Positions 59,818-64,000 of a stretch of 64,000 nucleotides of DNA are shown in pieces (position 1 is the first letter of the stretch; every line of letters begins with the position of its first letter). Origin of the DNA: Paraconiothyrium sp. Pb-2020 (lineage: Eukaryota; Ascomycota; Dothideomycetes; Pleosporales; Didymosphaeriaceae); NCBI GenBank assembly GCA_022419385.1, contig JAJUBI010000009.1, positions 1,178,001 to 1,242,000 of the forward strand, in the 5' to 3' direction. The translations under genes were made by a program, and so were the position numbers. Below the pieces are notes generated by a model. The model searched no databases and was not told the origin of the DNA. It saw nothing but the letters and a program-made list of their open reading frames with translations.

Positions 59818-62800
59818 ATCTAATTATTTTCTTTAACCTTTTAAATACTTTTAGTAGTTTTCTAATAATTAGCTAAATAACTTTATTATTCTTTTTCTTT
59901 ATAAGGTCTATTAATAGTGCTGTTATTTTAAAATAGTTCTTAATAAACTTCTAATAGAAGTTAGTAAACTCTAGAAAGAATTAAATATTCTTTACTAACT
60001 TAAAAACTAGCTATTTCTATATAGTAGCTATTTTCTTTAGATCTATAGATACTTCTTCCCTTAAGATAATAAATCTTAGGTACTCTATTTTTATAATATA
60101 AAACTTATATTTATCTAGGTATAAGAGTAACTTATACTTCTTTAGCTTTTTAAGTACCTTCTTTATATATTCTATATACTTCTCTAGCGTTCTACTAGAG
60201 TAAATAAGTATATTATTAAGGTATACTATATAGAATATATCTAGGTATTTATATAGAACCCTATTAATAACTACCTAAAATATTATAGGTGTGTTAGTTA
60301 AGCTAAAAGGCATAACTATATATTTATAGAAACTAAACTAGGTTTTAAATATAATCTTCTACTTATATTCTTTTACTATTTATATACAGTAATACCTATT
60401 ATATATATTAAATCTTATAAACTACTTAGTTTTATAGAGTCTATCTATAAGCTCTATAATTAATAGTAGTAGGTACTAATTTTTAATTATAGTATTATTT
60501 AGCTATCTATAATTTATATAGAGTTATAGCTTACTGTTCTTTTTAGGTACCTAAAGGATAAAGAATACTATAGAACTCTAACTATTTTAAATATAATTTC
60601 TTACTAGGTTCTTTTTTAAGTATTCCCTTAGTTTTTATTTCTAATTTACTAATATTAGCCTTAGCTATTTTAGTTATAGTTTTATACCTTTATTTAGGGG
60701 AATTTTATAATTCTATTTTTAGTAGTTAGAGAGTTCTTCTCTCTTAATCTCTTTAAAGAGTTCTATATACTTTTTATATTCTAGTAGAATAGTTATCTTC
60801 TTTAATTCTTCTTATAAGTCTAAGTATTATACTTAAATAATTCTAGCTTATCTTAGACTTTCTTTTAGAATCTTAGCTATCTTTATAGCTAAAATTTCTT
60901 TAGTTTTTTATTTAACCTACTTATTTAGAGTATCTAGGGTCCTAGGTTTTACCTATTATAGTTATTAGGCCCTAGTAACCTTTAGTATTACTTCTTAGCT
61001 TTATATTATTTACTTTACTTAGTCTATATTAGAGTTATATATAATTAGCTAATTATATTCTATAATAGCTTTTAAGCTTTCTAACTCTATAATAGTAAAG
61101 CTATATTAGCTTTTAAATCCCTTAATTTTAATAGGTAATAGTATTATTTCTAGGTATAACTAGTCTCTACTATAGCCTTATAATATTATACTATTAGCTA
61201 TTTTTAGCTATATAGGTACTTCTTTATCTTAGTATAGTAGGTTATATCTTTCTACTACTTCTAGTAATATTAAATATTCTATTATACTAGAGTCTATTAA
61301 AGCTTTTACTTAGAATCTTCTAATTATAACTTACTTTATTATTTATAGTCTTATAGTACTATTAGCTTTTACCCTATAAGCCTTTAGAACGCTCTTACTA
61401 GCTTAGCTCTTTATCTAGTAGTGTTCTAGTTTTTTAATTACTTTTATATTTTATTGTAGGTGCCTTTATAGTAATACTATTTATAGAGAGGGCAGTTAGT
61501 TCTAGGTTACCCTAATACTATTCTAAAGAGGTTATATAGAATTCCCTTCTATTATAGGTATCTATTCTTTAACCTAGTTTCTAAAGTACTATAAGGGTAT
61601 TCTACTATAGCCCTTCTCTAATACCTTTTTACTATAAGTATTTAGATATATTTAGATTTCTTATCTTCTTTCTTATAGTACCTATAGTTTATTATTATGC
61701 ACTCCTAGTATAATATAAACTTATAATTTAGATTTAGGTAGTCTACTACTATAGACTCCTTTTTACTAAGGTATCTTAGGTATTTTAGTTATTTATAATC
61801 TATTTACTCTTAGGTTTCTATATAGTCTATATCTCTTCTTATAGAACACAAGTCTACGCACTTATACTATAGGGTCTTATTATATTTTTCTAGGCCTTAT
61901 AGCTAGTTTTCTATTAGATACTTCTACCTCTAGTAAATAGGGCAACTATCTATAAAGTATATATTCTATAATAGGGGTCTGTAATTTCTTTTCTATCTAT
62001 TAAACCTATATATATAACAGCTCTAGTCTAGATATTTATTTTTACCTAGTTAATAGTATTCTCTATTTCTAAGGGTTTTCTGTACTAGGTTTCTCTAGTC
62101 TTAGTAGTAGGTATAGTCTATTATATAGTATTACTAGAACTTATTTTACATATACCTATTTTTAATTCTAAGTTACTATATTAAGTTTCTTACTCTTCCT
62201 TATTAGATTACTACCTATTTATATATCTAGTATATATTTAGCCTAATAATCTAGATTCTTCTATAGTACCTTAGGGCTTAGTAGCAGAATTCTCTATAGA
62301 CCTAGTATTAGTTTTTAGTTATCTAGTATACTACTATTTCTTTTAGTACCTCTAAATAGTTTTTCTTATTTAGCTCTTTCTTAGAGTTAAAGGTCTCTTC
62401 CTTTAGTAAACCTATTTTTATATTTAGTATTATAGTATTATCTAGAATTTTACTTAACTCTAGTATTTTAGGGCGTAGTGTTACTATTACTACTCTAATA
62501 ATTTAGGCCCTTTTTTCTTAGACTGTCTTCTTTAGGCAATTAGCCTTAAAGTATTTTTATATACTATAGATTAGGTATACTTTCTCTTAGAAGTATTATT
62601 ATTAGATTTTATTCTATTTCTTCTATTATAGGGTTTACTTTTTCTTTTCTTAAGCCTTATTCTCTATAATAATATCTCTGTTCTTATCTTACCTATCTTC
62701 TTATTAGATTTTTTTTAAGTTTATTTTTATTCTATAACTAGCTTCCCTAGTTCTTTTTTTTCTAAGTAATATTTGTATAGGCGTTAGTCTACTTTAACTA

Positions 62801-63105
62801 ATAACTTAATTAGGTTTTTAAGACTTTTAGCTTTTTTATAGTATACTAGTTTATTCTTTATAGTCTTCTTAAGCCTATTATAGAAGGCTGCTTATAGTAG
62901 AGTATTATTCTATACAATTTAGGCTTATAACTTATAGAATTTAGCTATATACTTACTAGTTAAGCTTTTCTATTTAAGGCGCTAAATTAATCTCTCTACT
63001 TATTATTCTTTATCTATATTACTAAATATAACTTTAATTTGTTTCTTAAATTCTTTCTATAACCTAAAAACCTTAGTGGTTTCTTCTTTCTATTTATTAG
63101 GTTAG
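59818..63105 (-). mobile_element. Gypsy element fragment (gag to RT/RNase H start), minus strand
   Basis: The minus-strand RT active site FYIVYLNNILIYS is at 60,197-60,235, both Asp changed to Asn. Downstream on that strand (60,190 to 59,830) follow RT thumb and RNase H connection segments such as HSRTLEKYIEYIKKVLKKL (first residue unsure), KYKLLLYLDKYKFY, and FFLEFTNFY.KFIKNY. gag should lie above 62 kb. No LTR pair was identified in the window; the fragment resumes right of the solo LTR at 63,106. The left end abuts integrase sequence of opposite strand. Confidence 0.68.
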
Positions 63106-63599
63106 TGTTATAAGGGGGTTCCATATACCTAACCTAGGCCGGCCTTGCGGGTATTCAGTAATTAAGAATAGATAGATAATAGAGGGTAAGAGAATATTCT
63201 GACCCTGCTATAGAAAGTAAGGTAATAATTATATAAGAAGACTAATAGATCTTATATAGAAGATATGCTTTAATTTTAACTATAGAGAATTAACTATAAA
63301 GAATAGAAAAGATACTAAAGTTCCTCTAGACTATATACTGTTTTTTATTATTCTTCTAATCCCTTAGCTTACTATACTTTCTAGAATTATACCTTCTTAG
63401 TAGGAGTATCTTAGTTAATCTCACTAAGCTTAGTTACTTTTAAGATCTAGCCCTCTTAGTAGAATTCTAGTTATGTAACGCCTTAGCTAATTAGCCCTAC
63501 TAACTAGTGTCTGTCCTCTAGTTAGTAATAAAGGTGTTACTAATATTCTATATATAATTATTCCCTTTTACTAGATCTTAATCTGTTGTAATTATAATA
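63106..63599. mobile_element. Solo LTR (family A), 494 bp, RIP-mutated
   Basis: Second copy of the LTR at 48625-49117, same orientation, starting TGTTATAAGG. Flanked by perfect 5-bp duplications GTTAG at 63101-63105 and 63600-63604. Compared with the other copy most differences are C/T and G/A (CCACGTACC versus CCATATACC), so it has been through more RIP. No internal region remains. Confidence 0.9.
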
Positions 63600-63604
63600 G
63601 TTAG

Positions 63605-64000
63605 ATTTTATACACTAGAAAGTTATCTATTAAGGGTCTTATTTATTAAGCGGCTTTACCCTTTATATATAATCTAGTAGCTAGTATCTTAGCATAGTTG
63701 TTACTAAATATATTGGAATTATATTAATAGTATAGGTCTATATTAGTAAGAAAGGTCTTAAGGTTTACCTTCTTTCTATTATATAGCTCTAGTACTTTAA
63801 ACTGTATTTTAGCCGGCGTAACTATTAGGGTAGGAGGTACTATTAATACCTCTACTATAGCCTAGAATTTCTATATTTCTGCTGCTTAAGTAGCTAGTAG
63901 TATTACTAGGTTAGTTACTAGCCTAGAAGCTATACTTCCTATTAGGGCCCTTAACCTAGTTAAGCTTAAGGGTATTGCTATAATATTTTAAATATTAGGT
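63605..64000 (-). mobile_element. Continuation of the minus-strand Gypsy fragment
   Basis: AT-rich, stop-filled sequence right of the solo LTR. By position it is the other side of the element interrupted by that LTR, probably gag. No motif was recognised; it runs off the window. Confidence 0.4.

Larger units (their letters stand above)
41910..64000. repeat. AT-rich RIP-type block of nested dead retrotransposons
   Basis: From just past the phosphatase stop the sequence becomes strongly A+T and TpA-rich, and no open frame of useful length exists on either strand. Translated fragments show the RIP signature: Trp, Gln and Arg codons turned to stops, and Asp to Asn and Cys to Tyr changes in transposon motifs. 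RIP changes C:G to T:A in repeated DNA during the sexual cycle of many Pezizomycotina. Components are listed separately. The block runs off the right edge. Confidence 0.92.

Noticed and set aside
42000..64000. CRISPR array or phage-like content in the repeat block
   Set aside because: Repeats are LTRs and degenerate satellites, not regularly spaced direct repeats with unique spacers; the genome is eukaryotic.

Overview
The window is nuclear DNA of a filamentous ascomycete (Pezizomycotina; Dothideomycetes is my best guess, not proven). The evidence is short introns of about 47-120 nt with GT..AG ends, fungal-specific families (CFEM, DUF3425, KRE2-type GT15, DUF4112), and a block of retrotransposons that looks eroded by repeat-induced point mutation (RIP).

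The window has two compartments. Positions 1 to about 41,910 are gene-bearing with balanced base composition. From left to right they hold: the 3' part of a sugar transporter; a bestrophin-like channel (-); catalase-peroxidase katG (+); an F-box protein (+); a CFEM-like secreted protein (-); two small Cys-containing proteins (-); a GT15 mannosyltransferase (+); a secreted esterase-like protein (+); a short-chain dehydrogenase (-); a DUF3425 protein (+); the decapping enzyme DCP2 (-); a DUF4112 protein (+); a 2OG-Fe(II) oxygenase (-); mitochondrial IBA57 (-); a tentative small membrane protein (-); a PTM1/GPR107-type seven-TM protein (-); the tRNA thiolation subunit NCS2 (+); a tentative 100-aa ORF (-); and a purple acid phosphatase (+) carrying a single-base frameshift. 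Housekeeping genes (DCP2, IBA57, NCS2, PTM1) lie among secreted and redox functions. I see no secondary-metabolite cluster or operon-like arrangement.

Positions about 41,910 to 64,000 are an AT/TpA-rich block with no open frame of useful length. It is built of nested Ty3/Gypsy LTR retrotransposons. There are two complete but dead elements: 43,401-50,750, minus strand, 163-bp LTRs and TSD AATAA; and 52,744-59,463, plus strand, with LTRs, polypurine tract, zinc knuckle, RT, RNase H, integrase and a possible chromodomain. There are also fragments of at least two more elements, and two solo LTRs of one family (48,625-49,117 and 63,106-63,599), each with a perfect 5-bp target-site duplication. The block starts within tens of bases of the frameshifted phosphatase, opening with degenerate telomere-like repeats arranged as an inverted pair.

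The best leads are the frameshifted phosphatase at the compartment border, the layered insertion history that can be read from the LTRs and duplications, the array of short leucine motifs in the DCP2 tail, and several small Cys-rich or membrane ORFs with no family I can name. I did not find a clearly new multi-gene system.
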